A stretch of 64,000 nucleotides of DNA from CAUZWH01 sp965247665. Lineage in GTDB: Bacteria; Pseudomonadota; Alphaproteobacteria; SHVV01. Location: NCBI GenBank assembly GCA_965247665.1, contig CBDFHH010000005.1:744001-808000 (forward strand), in the 5' to 3' direction. Positions 26,449 through 35,239 of this stretch are shown here, piece by piece. The notes below the pieces were generated by a model. That model did not search any database. It saw only the letters and a list, made by a program, of their open reading frames with translations, and was not told the DNA's origin. Numbering within the stretch: position 1 is the stretch's first letter; each line of letters starts with the position of its first letter. The position numbers and the translations under genes were made by a program.

Positions 26449-27825
26449 ATGGGTAAATATTTCGGTACGGACGGAATTCGCGGCAAGGCCAATGACGAGC
26501 CGATGACACCGCAGACGGTGCTGCGGGTGGGAATGGCGGCAGGCAGTCACTTTACCAACGGCAATCACCGCCACCACGTCGTTATCGGCAAGGACACGCG
26601 GCTGTCGGGCTACATGATCGAGCCGGCACTCGCTGCCGGTTTCGTTTCGGTCGGCATGGATGTGATTCTGGTCGGCCCACTTCCTACGCCGGGGGTGGCG
26701 ATGTTGACGCGTAGCCTGGGCGCTGATCTCGGCGTGATGATCTCGGCGTCGCACAATCCCTACCAGGACAATGGCATCAAACTGTTCGGTCCCGATGGTT
26801 ACAAGCTGTCCGACGAAGCTGAAACCGCGATCGAAGCGCGCATTGACGACGTTCTGATCGTCAAGCGCGCTTCCCCCGATCGTATCGGTCAAGCCCGGCG
26901 CATCGACGACTCCAGGCGCCGCTATATCGAGTTCGTCAAGAACACTTTCCCCCGCCGCCTCACTCTCGATGGCCTCAAGATCGTCCTCGATTGCGCTCAT
27001 GGCGCTGCCTACCGGGTGGCGCCGACCATCCTGTCTGAACTCGGCGCCACGGTGATTCCGATTGGCGTCAGTCCCGATGGCTTCAACATCAATGCGGATT
27101 GCGGCTCGACCACACCCGGAAAGCTCACCGCCGAAGTGGTGGCTCAAGGCGCGGACATCGGCATTGCGTTCGATGGTGACGCCGATCGCGTCGTCATTTC
27201 GGACGAAAGCGGCGAAGTGCTGGACGGTGATCAACTAATGGCGCTGGTCGCCAGCTACTGGCATCGCAGCGGCCGCTTGCGCGGCAACGGCGTGGTCGCG
27301 ACGGTTATGTCGAACCTCGGTTTCGAGCGCTACCTCGGCGGCCTCGGACTGGCTCTGCATCGTACGCCGGTCGGTGACCGCCATGTGGTGGACCATATGC
27401 GGGCCGCAGGCCTGAACGTCGGCGGCGAGCAATCCGGCCACATCATTCTCAGCGACTTCTCGACCACGGGCGATGGTCTGATCGCGGGTTTGCAGACGCT
27501 GGCGGTGGTGATGGAAATGGACAAACCGGTGAGCGAGATCGGCCGGGTCTTTGATCCGGTCCCGCAGATGCTGCGCAATGTGCGGCTCTCCGGGCAAACG
27601 GGATCGCGTACGGAAATCCTTAACGCCCAGAGCGTGCGTGAAACGGTGGAACGTTGCCAGACGCGGCTCGGCAATCGCGGTCGCGTTCTGCTACGCCCGT
27701 CCGGTACCGAGCCCGTCATCCGGGTCATGGCCGAAAGCGACGATGCCGTTTTGATGGAACAGATGGTCGAGGATATCGTCGGCGCGATCGAGCAGACCTT
27801 CGGACCGCCCGCCATCGCCGGCTGA
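26449..27825 (+). CDS. glmM: Phosphoglucosamine mutase GlmM
   Basis: 458 aa. It converts glucosamine-6-phosphate to glucosamine-1-phosphate for peptidoglycan and LPS. It opens with KYFGTDGIRGKAND; the phosphoserine loop is MISASHNPYQDNGIKLFG near residue 98-115; the metal loop is AFDGDADRVVISDE near 242; the phosphate-binding loop is LRPSGTEPVIRVMAE near 417. The order folP-glmM is normal for proteobacteria. The stop shares one base with the next start. Confidence 0.97.
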   Translation: MGKYFGTDGIRGKANDEPMTPQTVLRVGMAAGSHFTNGNHRHHVVIGKDTRLSGYMIEPALAAGFVSVGMDVILVGPLPTPGVAMLTRSLGADLGVMISASHNPYQDNGIKLFGPDGYKLSDEAETAIEARIDDVLIVKRASPDRIGQARRIDDSRRRYIEFVKNTFPRRLTLDGLKIVLDCAHGAAYRVAPTILSELGATVIPIGVSPDGFNINADCGSTTPGKLTAEVVAQGADIGIAFDGDADRVVISDESGEVLDGDQLMALVASYWHRSGRLRGNGVVATVMSNLGFERYLGGLGLALHRTPVGDRHVVDHMRAAGLNVGGEQSGHIILSDFSTTGDGLIAGLQTLAVVMEMDKPVSEIGRVFDPVPQMLRNVRLSGQTGSRTEILNAQSVRETVERCQTRLGNRGRVLLRPSGTEPVIRVMAESDDAVLMEQMVEDIVGAIEQTFGPPAIAG

Positions 27826-28667
27826 TGGAGGCGACGCGGCTCGCCCGCATACTCGTCGTTGCCGGCTCCGATTCGGGCGGTGGCGCGGGGATCCAAGCCG
27901 ACATCAAAGCGGTCACCGCGCTCGGCGGCTATGCCGCCACCGCGATCACGGCGCTGACCGCGCAAAATACGCTCGGGGTATACGGCATTTTCAACGTCTC
28001 GCCCTCCTTCATCGCCGAACAGATGGAGGTGGTTCTCGATGATGTCGGTGCAGATTGCCTGAAAACCGGCATGCTCCACACCACCGAGGTGATCGACACG
28101 GTCTGCGCGGTGATCGACGATAAAGCCGCCGACGTTCCCCTGGTGGTCGATCCGGTGATGGTGGCGAAGGGCGGAGCAGCGCTACTCGATGCGGGCGCCG
28201 TCACGGCCGTGGCTGAGAAAATGATACCGCGAGCGCGTATCGTAACGCCGAACGCTCCCGAAGCGGCTGCCCTGGTCGGCGGCGACGTGGTTTCCACCGA
28301 CCAGCTCGCCGCCGCTGCCGAGCGCTTGCTCGAGCGCGGCGCGCGCGCCGCGCTGGTCAAGGGCGGGCATCTTGCCGGCGATGTCGTGACTGACGTGTTC
28401 ATTGACGCCGACGGCAGCACGCGCGTGTTCGAATCGCCGCGTATCGACTCCAAACATACCCACGGAACCGGCTGCACTCTGGCGTCGGCCATCGCCACGG
28501 GGATCGGTCAGGGAATGGCGTTGATCGATGCGGTGGCGCGGGCGCGCAACTACGTGCATCAGGCAATAGCCCAGGCACCAGGCCTCGGGGCCGGTCATGG
28601 CCCGCTCAATCACATGATCACGATCCGCGAGTTCGACGGCAACGGGCGCGAACGCGCCCGTAAATGA
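27825..28667 (+). CDS. thiD: Bifunctional HMP kinase / HMP-phosphate kinase ThiD
   Basis: 280 aa from the ATG at 27825, which overlaps the glmM stop (TGATG). Ribokinase-like fold: AGSDSGGGAGIQADIKAVTA near residue 13-32, LVVDPVMVAKGG near 105-116, VTPNAPEAAAL near 139, and the anion hole HTHGTGCTLASAIA near 211-224. It makes HMP-pyrophosphate for thiamine synthesis and so feeds the ThiE encoded at 4805. Confidence 0.94.
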   Translation: MEATRLARILVVAGSDSGGGAGIQADIKAVTALGGYAATAITALTAQNTLGVYGIFNVSPSFIAEQMEVVLDDVGADCLKTGMLHTTEVIDTVCAVIDDKAADVPLVVDPVMVAKGGAALLDAGAVTAVAEKMIPRARIVTPNAPEAAALVGGDVVSTDQLAAAAERLLERGARAALVKGGHLAGDVVTDVFIDADGSTRVFESPRIDSKHTHGTGCTLASAIATGIGQGMALIDAVARARNYVHQAIAQAPGLGAGHGPLNHMITIREFDGNGRERARK

Positions 28668-28810
28668 AGGGAGATTAAAACCGCAGCCGCCGCGGCTTTG
28701 AGGCGGTCGACGATGGTATCGTCGGTGCAAGACGATGCTATCGTTGGCATTGGCACTACTCGCCCACCCGACCCGCAGTCCCGGGATCAGGCATTACCGG
28801 AGCCGTGGCG

Positions 28811-29596
28811 ATGAATCTGTCCTACTACCAGGTTGACGCGTTCGCCGACCGCACCTTTGCCGGAAATCCGGCCGGTGTCTGTCCGCTGGATCGTTGGCTC
28901 GCGGACGATTTGATGCAGGCGATTGCTGAGGAGAACAACCTTTCCGAGACGGCGTTCTTCGTCGGCGGTAACGGCGTTTACGATCTGCGCTGGTTCACGC
29001 CCGCGGCGGAAGTCGATCTGTGTGGACACGCGACCTTGGCGAGCGCGTATGCCGTGTTCGAATACCTCGATCCGACCCGCGATTCGGTGACCTTCCGCAC
29101 CCGGGTAAGCGGCGAGCTGCGCGTCACCCGCGAGGACGGTATGCTGGTCATGGATTTTCCCGCGGTGCCCGCTGTTCCCGTCGACGGGGCGGACGGCCTG
29201 ACCGAGTCGCTGGGTGCCGAGCCCGAGGCGGTGCTGGCCGCGCCGCGCGACTACCTCGCGGTGTTTGCCGCGGCGCACGAGGTCGCCGCGTTGACACCCG
29301 ACATGGCGGCGCTCAATGCGCTCGACCGCGACGCGGTGATCGTCACCGCACCCGGCGATTCGGTCGATTTCGTGTCGCGTTTCTTCGCACCGAGACTCGG
29401 CGTTCCCGAAGACCCGGTCACGGGGTCGGCGCATTGCTCGCTGGCGCCCTTCTGGGCCGATCGTCTCAACCGCAACGAGTTGCGGGCACGACAAATATCG
29501 CCTCGCGGCGGCGAGCTTATGTGTCGTGTCGCCGACGATCGGGTCTTTCTCGGCGGGACCTGCGTGCTCTACCTCAAGGGCGAAATCGCGGCCTGA
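28811..29596 (+). CDS. PhzF family isomerase/epimerase-like protein
   Basis: 261 aa. The ATG at 28811 has GGAG 8 nt upstream. The GTG at 28805 is too close to it. Diaminopimelate-epimerase-like fold: YYQVDAFADRTFAGNPAGVC near the start, ENNLSETAFF near 39-48 with the catalytic glutamate of PhzF proteins, WFTPAAEVDLCGHATLASAY near 60-79, and EDPVTGSAHCSLAPFW near 199. Members act as isomerases on small metabolites, and the substrate is usually unknown. It begins a small cluster with a GNAT enzyme and a tartrate/malate-type dehydrogenase. Confidence 0.88.
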   Translation: MNLSYYQVDAFADRTFAGNPAGVCPLDRWLADDLMQAIAEENNLSETAFFVGGNGVYDLRWFTPAAEVDLCGHATLASAYAVFEYLDPTRDSVTFRTRVSGELRVTREDGMLVMDFPAVPAVPVDGADGLTESLGAEPEAVLAAPRDYLAVFAAAHEVAALTPDMAALNALDRDAVIVTAPGDSVDFVSRFFAPRLGVPEDPVTGSAHCSLAPFWADRLNRNELRARQISPRGGELMCRVADDRVFLGGTCVLYLKGEIAA

Positions 29597-29647
29597 AGCC
29601 ACTGGGCGCGTTCCCTCGCCGAGCCCATCCGATATAGTGGCGATCCC

Positions 29648-30166
29648 ATGATCGCCTCGCAGATCGTCGAAGCCGCATCGCCGCGCGACATTGCCGCGGT
29701 CAAGGCATTGTTCCGCGAATATGCGGAGTCGCTCGATTTCGACCTCTGCTTTCAGGATTTCAGCGCCGAGATGGATACCTTCCCCGGAGCCTACGCGCCG
29801 CCGACCGGCGTTTTGTTGCTGGCTCGGGTCGACCTCGAGCCGGTCGGTGCCGTCGGTCTGAGGCCTCGCGCCGTCGAGCCGGGCAGCTGCGAAATGAAGC
29901 GGCTGTATGTCCGACCCCGGCACCGGGGGCTCGGCCTGGGTCGCGGCCTTGCCGTGACCGTCCTCAACCAGGCGGCGACGCGCGGCTACCACGTAATGCG
30001 GCTGGATACGATCGCGACCATGACCGAGGCGCGGACGATATACGAAGCGCTCGGTTTCGAGATCAGCGAGCCCTATTACGACAACCCGATCGACGGGGTC
30101 GTTTACTACTCTCGCCGATTGGAGAATCTTCACGCGCCCGGCGCGTCTGAAAGGGCCGGCCCATGA
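29648..30166 (+). CDS. GNAT family N-acetyltransferase
   Basis: 172 aa. The acetyl-CoA pyrophosphate loop is visible as MKRLYVRPRHRGLGLGRGLA near residue 79-98, followed by MRLDTIATMTEARTIYEALG, a typical GNAT C-terminal half. The acceptor is unknown. Its stop overlaps the next start by 4 nt (ATGA), so it is co-translated with the dehydrogenase. Confidence 0.85.
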   Translation: MIASQIVEAASPRDIAAVKALFREYAESLDFDLCFQDFSAEMDTFPGAYAPPTGVLLLARVDLEPVGAVGLRPRAVEPGSCEMKRLYVRPRHRGLGLGRGLAVTVLNQAATRGYHVMRLDTIATMTEARTIYEALGFEISEPYYDNPIDGVVYYSRRLENLHAPGASERAGP

Positions 30167-31218
30167 GTTATCGGATTGCCGTTATCCCCGGCGATGGCAT
30201 CGGTCGCGAGGTGGTACCGGAGGGAATCCGCGTGCTCGAAACCGCCGCCGACACCCACGATTTCGACGTCACCTGGCACACCTTCGATTGGAGCTGCGAG
30301 AGCTACACCAAGACCGGCAGGATGATGCCCGAGGATGGGCTCGAGCAGTTGCGCGAGTTCGACGCGATCTATCTCGGCGCGGTCGGGTTCCCCGGGGTCC
30401 CGGATCACATCTCGCTGTGGGGATTGTTGATCCCGATCCGCCGCGCGTTCAACCAGTTCGTCAATCTGCGGCCGGTTCGTCTGCTCGCGGGCATCGACAC
30501 GCCGCTCAAGGATCGCGCGCCGGCCGATATCGACATGATGATCGTGCGCGAAAACGTCGAGGGCGAGTATTCGGAGATCGGCGGCCGCCTCTACGCCGGG
30601 ACCGATCGCGAGGTGGTTATCCAGGAGGCGATCTTCACTCGCAGCGGCGTCGACCGTATCCAGCGCTACGCCCTCGAACTAGCGGATTCGCGGGCCAAAC
30701 GGCACTTGACCTCGGCGACCAAATCCAACGGCATCATCCACACCATGCCCTACTGGGATGAGCGCATGGCGGCCAACGCCCTCGATTTTCCCCAGATTCA
30801 GGTCGACAAGTTTCATATCGATATCCTTACCGCCCATTTCGTACGCAATCCGCATTGGTTCGACGTGGTCGTTGGCAGCAACCTTTTCGGCGACATTCTG
30901 TCCGATCTCGGCCCGGCCGTGGCCGGCGGCCTGGGGATCGCGCCCTCGGCCAATCTCAATCCGGATGAGACCTACCCGTCCATGTTCGAGCCCGTACACG
31001 GTTCGGCGCCCGACATCGCCGGGCGGGGAATCGCCAATCCAATTGGCCAGATCTGGTCAGGGGCGATGATGTTCGAACATCTCGGCCACGCCGCCGCCGC
31101 CGCCGATATCGTCGCGGCTATCGAAGAGGTGGTGGCAGCCGGCGAGGCCCTGACCCCTGACCTTGGCGGCAAGGCCAGTACCGGCGAGGTGGGCGAAGCG
31201 ATTGTGCAGGCGCTCTGA
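30163..31218 (+). CDS. Tartrate / D-malate dehydrogenase (isocitrate/IPM dehydrogenase family)
   Basis: 351 aa beta-decarboxylating dehydrogenase. It starts MSYRIAVIPGDGIGREVVPE. IVRENVEGEYSEIGGR near residue 127 (the family substrate region, with tartrate-dehydrogenase-like wording), the metal-binding GSNLFGDILSDLGPAVAGGL near 240-259 and the NAD loop EPVHGSAPDIAGRGIANPIG near 275-294 are visible. It differs from LeuB and Icd at the substrate helix (HISLWGLLIPIRRAFNQFVN). It probably oxidises D-malate, tartrate or a related 2-hydroxyacid. The choice between them is uncertain. Confidence 0.88.
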   Translation: MSYRIAVIPGDGIGREVVPEGIRVLETAADTHDFDVTWHTFDWSCESYTKTGRMMPEDGLEQLREFDAIYLGAVGFPGVPDHISLWGLLIPIRRAFNQFVNLRPVRLLAGIDTPLKDRAPADIDMMIVRENVEGEYSEIGGRLYAGTDREVVIQEAIFTRSGVDRIQRYALELADSRAKRHLTSATKSNGIIHTMPYWDERMAANALDFPQIQVDKFHIDILTAHFVRNPHWFDVVVGSNLFGDILSDLGPAVAGGLGIAPSANLNPDETYPSMFEPVHGSAPDIAGRGIANPIGQIWSGAMMFEHLGHAAAAADIVAAIEEVVAAGEALTPDLGGKASTGEVGEAIVQAL

Positions 31219-31252
31219 GGGGTGGCGGCGTCCCTCCAGCGCCAAGCCGACC

Positions 31253-32230
31253 ATGGCGTCAGGACCCCGGCGGATGCCGACCGTCGTGGTCCACGCCGAT
31301 TGGAGCGTCGCTCCGTACAAGCGCTGGCTGTGCCGGGCTACGCTCGGCAATGATGGGCGCTACCGCGTCGCTCCGCCGCGGCCGGTCGGCGACCTCGATC
31401 GCTTGTTTGCGGATCTTGCTGCGGTCGCGCCCGGTGGCGGTCCGGTCCTGGCCGGTTTCGACTTCCCGTTTGGCGTGCCCGCGAGCTATGCAAAGCGTAC
31501 CGGCATCGTCGATTTTCCCGCGGCGCTGAAGCGATTCGGCGAAGGTACGTGGAATAGCTTCTACGATGTCGCCACGACGCCTCGGGAGATTTCGCCGCGG
31601 CGCCCGTTTTTCCCCTTACGTTCAGGCCGCAAGGGCGAGTTCCGTCGCGTCCAGCTGGCGCATGGTTTGGGCGTCGAGAGCTTCGATGCACTGCTGCGCC
31701 GGGTCGACCGACCGACGGGTGACCGTCCGGCGGCGTCGGTCGTGTTTTGGACCCTGGGCGTCAAGCAGGTTGGCAAAGCGACGATAACCGGGTGGCGCGA
31801 CCTGGTGGTGCCGGCGCTGGCAGCGGCCGCCCTCGACATTGCGTTGTGGCCTTTCGACGGGGCTTTTACCGATTGCCTCGACAGCGCCGGGATAATCGTC
31901 GTCGAAGCCTATCCGGCCGAGTACTATCGCCATCTCGGCCTTCCCCTCGGCAAAGGCGGGTCAAAGCGTCGCCAACAATCGCGCCGCGATTGTGCGCCGG
32001 CGCTGACCGACTGGGCGCGCACCGTGGGCGTCCCCCTGTCGCCCACCCTGCGCAGCCAGATCGTCGACGGTTTCGGAACTGCGGCCGATGGCGAGGATCG
32101 ATTCGACGCGGTCGTCGGCACCTTCGGGCTGCTTAACGTCTTGCTCGGTGCGCGCCTGCCCTACGATCCCGTCGATCCCACGATTAGGCGGGTCGAAGGC
32201 TGGACCCTGGGGCAGCGTCCCGAGGATTAA
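31253..32230 (+). CDS. DUF429-like protein of unknown function (RNase H-like fold suspected)
   Basis: 325 aa from the ATG at 31253 (another ATG at 31274). Four acidic motifs resemble the DUF429 pattern: VVVHADWS near the start, LAGFDFPFGVP near 63, VEAYPAEYYRHLGLP near 218 and EDRFDAVVGTFGLLNVLLG near 279. DUF429 proteins are predicted RNase H-like nucleases but no activity is established. The match is from motif layout only. It lies 34 nt after the dehydrogenase with no obvious link to serC downstream. Confidence 0.6.
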   Translation: MASGPRRMPTVVVHADWSVAPYKRWLCRATLGNDGRYRVAPPRPVGDLDRLFADLAAVAPGGGPVLAGFDFPFGVPASYAKRTGIVDFPAALKRFGEGTWNSFYDVATTPREISPRRPFFPLRSGRKGEFRRVQLAHGLGVESFDALLRRVDRPTGDRPAASVVFWTLGVKQVGKATITGWRDLVVPALAAAALDIALWPFDGAFTDCLDSAGIIVVEAYPAEYYRHLGLPLGKGGSKRRQQSRRDCAPALTDWARTVGVPLSPTLRSQIVDGFGTAADGEDRFDAVVGTFGLLNVLLGARLPYDPVDPTIRRVEGWTLGQRPED

Positions 32231-32387
32231 CCGACGGTCACACGCAACATCATGCGGGGCGTACCTTGCGCATCGACGGCGAAACGTACGCGCGGTTGAG
32301 GCCGGCGAAATCGTTGGGGATGGCGAACAGCTGGCATGGGCTCGGCACCAGGTTGGGCGGCTCCATCGTCGCGGCTCCATTGATCGT

Positions 32388-32415
32388 TTGACTTTGCTCC
32401 ACCCGTTACTAGTAT
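32388..32415 (+). promoter_or_regulatory. Sigma-70-type promoter of serC
   Basis: TTGACT (32388-32393) and TAGTAT (32410-32415) are separated by 16 nt and stand about 60 nt before the serC ATG. The predicted transcript would begin near 32422, exactly at the foot of the hairpin region that follows. Confidence 0.65.
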
Positions 32416-32421
32416 CCGCGC

Positions 32422-32470
32422 CGGGCCACGGCCCCCCAACGGGCCGCAGCTCTTCTGCAAGGGAGAGTCT
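32422..32470 (+). promoter_or_regulatory. Structured serC leader (serC-motif-like RNA candidate)
   Basis: Between the predicted start of transcription and the serC ribosome site there are competing G/C stems: GGGC (32423-32426)/GCCC (32431-32435 region) against GGCCC (32430-32434)/GGGCC (32441-32445). A second hairpin GCAG (32446-32449)/CTGC (32455-32458) with a five-base loop follows, directly ahead of AAGGGAGAG. A short conserved RNA called the serC motif is known upstream of alphaproteobacterial serC-serA operons. This leader has the expected place and two-hairpin layout. Identity with that motif is from memory of its description. Confidence 0.5.
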
Positions 32471-32471
32471 C

Positions 32472-33635
32472 ATGACGCCATCGGTACGCCCGGGGAATCC
32501 CAATTTTTCGTCGGGCCCCTGTACCAAGCGACCGGGCTGGTCGCTCGATCACCTGACCCAGGCCGTCCTCGGACGTTCGCACCGCTCCAAACCGGGCAAG
32601 GCGCGCCTCCAGCAAGTGCTCGACCGAACCCGTGCGTTGCTCGAGCTGCCCCGGGACCACCGCATCGCCATCGTTCCCGGTTCCGACACCGGTGCGATCG
32701 AAATGGCGATGTGGTCGTTGCTCGGTGCGCGCGGAGTCGACGTCCTGGCTTGGGAGAATTTCGGCTTCGCGTGGGTCGCCGACATCGTGGAACAGCTCAA
32801 GCTCGAGGATGTCAGACGCTTCGAAGCCCCGTATGGCGAGCTGCCCGACCTCAGCGCGGTCGGTGACGACCGCGACGTCGTGTTCACCTGGAACGGTACC
32901 ACCTCGGGCGTGCGCGTTCCCGACGGCGAGTGGATCGCCGCCGACCGTACCGGCCTGACGATTTGCGATGCGACCTCCGCGGTGTTTGCGATGGCGATGG
33001 CCTGGGAAAAACTCGATGCCGTGACCTTCTCCTGGCAAAAGGTGCTCGGTGGCGAAGCCGGTCACGGCATGCTGATCCTCAGCCCACGCGCGGTGGAGCG
33101 GCTCGAAACCCACTTGCCGTCATGGCCGCTGCCGAAGGTCTTCCGTCTCACAAAAGGCGGCAAGCTCAACGGCGGACTTTTCGTTGGTGAAACCATCAAC
33201 ACGCCGTCGATGATGTGCGTCGAGGACGCGCTGGATGCCCTGCGATGGGCGGAGGGCATTGGCGGCGTTACCGCGCTGATAGAGAAATCAGAGGCCAACC
33301 TTGCACGCCTCGCGGCCTGGGTCGACCACACTGACTGGGTCGACTTTCTCGCCGCCGACATAGCGACCCGTTCGTGCACCTCGGTATGCCTGAAGATCGT
33401 CGATCCCTGGTTCCTCGAGCTCGACGACGACGGGCGCTGGCAGGTCATTCGCGACATGGTTGCCCGGCTCGAGGCGGAGGGCGTCGCCAACGACATAAAC
33501 GGCCACCGCGAAGCACCGCCGGGCTTGCGCATCTGGTGCGGTGCCACGGTAGAGGCCGACGACGTCGAAGCGCTGACGCCGTGGCTCGATTGGTCGTTCG
33601 CCGCGACCAAGACCGAGATCGCCGCGACCGCCTAG
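32472..33635 (+). CDS. serC: Phosphoserine aminotransferase
   Basis: 387 aa from the ATG at 32472 with AAGGGAGAG upstream. Longer than E. coli SerC and of the alphaproteobacterial type: NPNFSSGPCTKRPGW at the start, VPGSDTGAIEMAMWSLLG near 76, TWNGTTSGVRVPDG near 138, and the PLP lysine in FSWQKVLGGEAGHG near 181-194. It makes 3-phosphoserine from 3-phosphohydroxypyruvate. It forms an operon with serA (16 nt). Confidence 0.95.
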   Translation: MTPSVRPGNPNFSSGPCTKRPGWSLDHLTQAVLGRSHRSKPGKARLQQVLDRTRALLELPRDHRIAIVPGSDTGAIEMAMWSLLGARGVDVLAWENFGFAWVADIVEQLKLEDVRRFEAPYGELPDLSAVGDDRDVVFTWNGTTSGVRVPDGEWIAADRTGLTICDATSAVFAMAMAWEKLDAVTFSWQKVLGGEAGHGMLILSPRAVERLETHLPSWPLPKVFRLTKGGKLNGGLFVGETINTPSMMCVEDALDALRWAEGIGGVTALIEKSEANLARLAAWVDHTDWVDFLAADIATRSCTSVCLKIVDPWFLELDDDGRWQVIRDMVARLEAEGVANDINGHREAPPGLRIWCGATVEADDVEALTPWLDWSFAATKTEIAATA

Positions 33636-33651
33636 GCGACGGGGCTGGGCC

Positions 33652-35229
33652 ATGCATCGGGTTCTCATTTCCGATTCCATGAGTCCGCTCGCTCGCGTGG
33701 CGTTTGTGCAGCGCGGCATCGAGGTCGATGAGCGCTACGGCCTGTCGCGGGTGGAGCTCGCCGAGGCGATTGCCGGCTATGACGGTCTGGCGCTACGTTC
33801 GGCGACCAAGGTTACCGCCGAGCTGTTGGCCGACAGCCGCCGCCTGCAGGTCATCGGGCGCGCCGGGATTGGCGTCGACAATATCGACATCGCCGCCGCC
33901 ACCGCCAAAGGTATCGTCGTCATGAACGCGCCGTTCGGCAACGCGATCACGACCGCCGAACACACCATGGCGATGATGTTCGCGGTCGCGCGTCAGATCG
34001 GGGCCGCCAACGCCTCGACCCATGCCGGCAAGTGGGAAAAGTCTCGCTTCATGGGAGTCGAACTGACCGGTAAATGCCTCGGCATCATCGGCTGCGGCAA
34101 TATCGGTTCGATCGTCGCCGAGCGTGCGCACGGGCTGAAGATGCAGGTGGTCGCCTACGACCCCTACCTCACCGCCGAGCGTGCCGCCGACCTCGGAGTC
34201 GAGAAGATCGCGCTCGATGAGCTGCTGGCCCGGGCCGACGTGATCTCGTTGCATACGCCACTGACCGAGGCCACCCGCGCCATTATCGACGCCGCCGCCA
34301 TCGCCAAGACCAAACCCGGCGTGTTCATCATCAATTGCGCGCGCGGCGGCCTGGTCGCCGAAGCCGACCTTAAGGCGGCGCTCGAGGACGGCCACGTCGC
34401 TGGAGCCGGTCTCGACGTGTTCGTCGAGGAACCGGCCACCGACAACATCCTGTTTGGCATGGACCAGGTGGTGCTGACGCCGCATCTCGGTGCGTCGACC
34501 GCCGAGGCGCAGGAGAAAGTCGCTGCGCAAGTCGCGGTGCAGATGTCCGACTATCTGCTCAACGGCGCCGTTACCAACGCCATCAATCTTCCGTCGGTCA
34601 GCGCCGAGGAGATGCCGAAGCTCAAGCCCTACATGAACCTGATGCGGCAGCTCGGCGGCCTCCTTGGCCAGCTCACCGACCAGGCGATCGTCGAAGTTGC
34701 CATGACCTACGAAGGCGTCGTGGCCGGGCTCAATACGAAGCCATTGACCGCGGTGGCGCTCGAGGGCCTGCTGGGACGACAGCTGGAGAGTGTCAACATG
34801 ATCAACGCCCCGGCGATCGCCGAGGAACGCGGCATCGAGGTCAGCGAAATCACCCGCTCGGTGGCCGGCAACTACCAGACCATGCTGCATTTGCGGGTCG
34901 GTCTCGAAAGCGGTGGGTTGTCGGCGGCCGGCACCTTGTTCTCGGATCAGCATCCGCGGATCGTCGAGCTCAACGGTATCGCCCTCGAGGCCGAGCTCGG
35001 CGCCAACATGCTCTATGTGACCAATGAGGACCGGCCCGGATTCATCGGCGGTTTGGGAACCGCGCTCGGCGATGCTGGTGTCAATATCGCCACCTTCAAT
35101 CTCGGGCGCAGCGGTCGCGGCGGCGAAGCGCTGGCCCTGATTGAGCTCGATGAGCCGATTCCCGACCACGTTCTCGACGCGGTGCGCGCCCTGCCGCATG
35201 TCCGGGAAGCGAAAGCGCTGAAGACGTGA
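33652..35229 (+). CDS. serA: D-3-phosphoglycerate dehydrogenase
   Basis: 525 aa, the long form with a substrate-binding and a C-terminal ACT domain. NAD loop LGIIGCGNIGSIVAERA near residue 143-159; catalytic Arg in INCARGGLVAEADL near 226, Glu, and His in LTPHLGASTAEAQ near 280. The ACT domain starts near 450 (MLYVTNEDRPGFIGGLGTAL) and commonly mediates feedback by serine. First step of serine synthesis, encoded directly downstream of serC. Confidence 0.97.
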   Translation: MHRVLISDSMSPLARVAFVQRGIEVDERYGLSRVELAEAIAGYDGLALRSATKVTAELLADSRRLQVIGRAGIGVDNIDIAAATAKGIVVMNAPFGNAITTAEHTMAMMFAVARQIGAANASTHAGKWEKSRFMGVELTGKCLGIIGCGNIGSIVAERAHGLKMQVVAYDPYLTAERAADLGVEKIALDELLARADVISLHTPLTEATRAIIDAAAIAKTKPGVFIINCARGGLVAEADLKAALEDGHVAGAGLDVFVEEPATDNILFGMDQVVLTPHLGASTAEAQEKVAAQVAVQMSDYLLNGAVTNAINLPSVSAEEMPKLKPYMNLMRQLGGLLGQLTDQAIVEVAMTYEGVVAGLNTKPLTAVALEGLLGRQLESVNMINAPAIAEERGIEVSEITRSVAGNYQTMLHLRVGLESGGLSAAGTLFSDQHPRIVELNGIALEAELGANMLYVTNEDRPGFIGGLGTALGDAGVNIATFNLGRSGRGGEALALIELDEPIPDHVLDAVRALPHVREAKALKT

Positions 35230-35239
35230 GTCCTTTGTG

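Noticed and set aside
28686..28702. AGCCG/CGGCT hairpin after thiD as terminator
   Set aside because: The stem is 5 bp with a 3-nt loop and only three T residues; too weak to call.
28787..30133. 448-codon antisense frame across the PhzF-like and GNAT genes
   Set aside because: Mirror of two recognisable plus-strand genes; no motif of its own.
33793..35199. 468-codon antisense frame opposite serA
   Set aside because: Composition effect of the high GC third positions of serA; no recognisable family.
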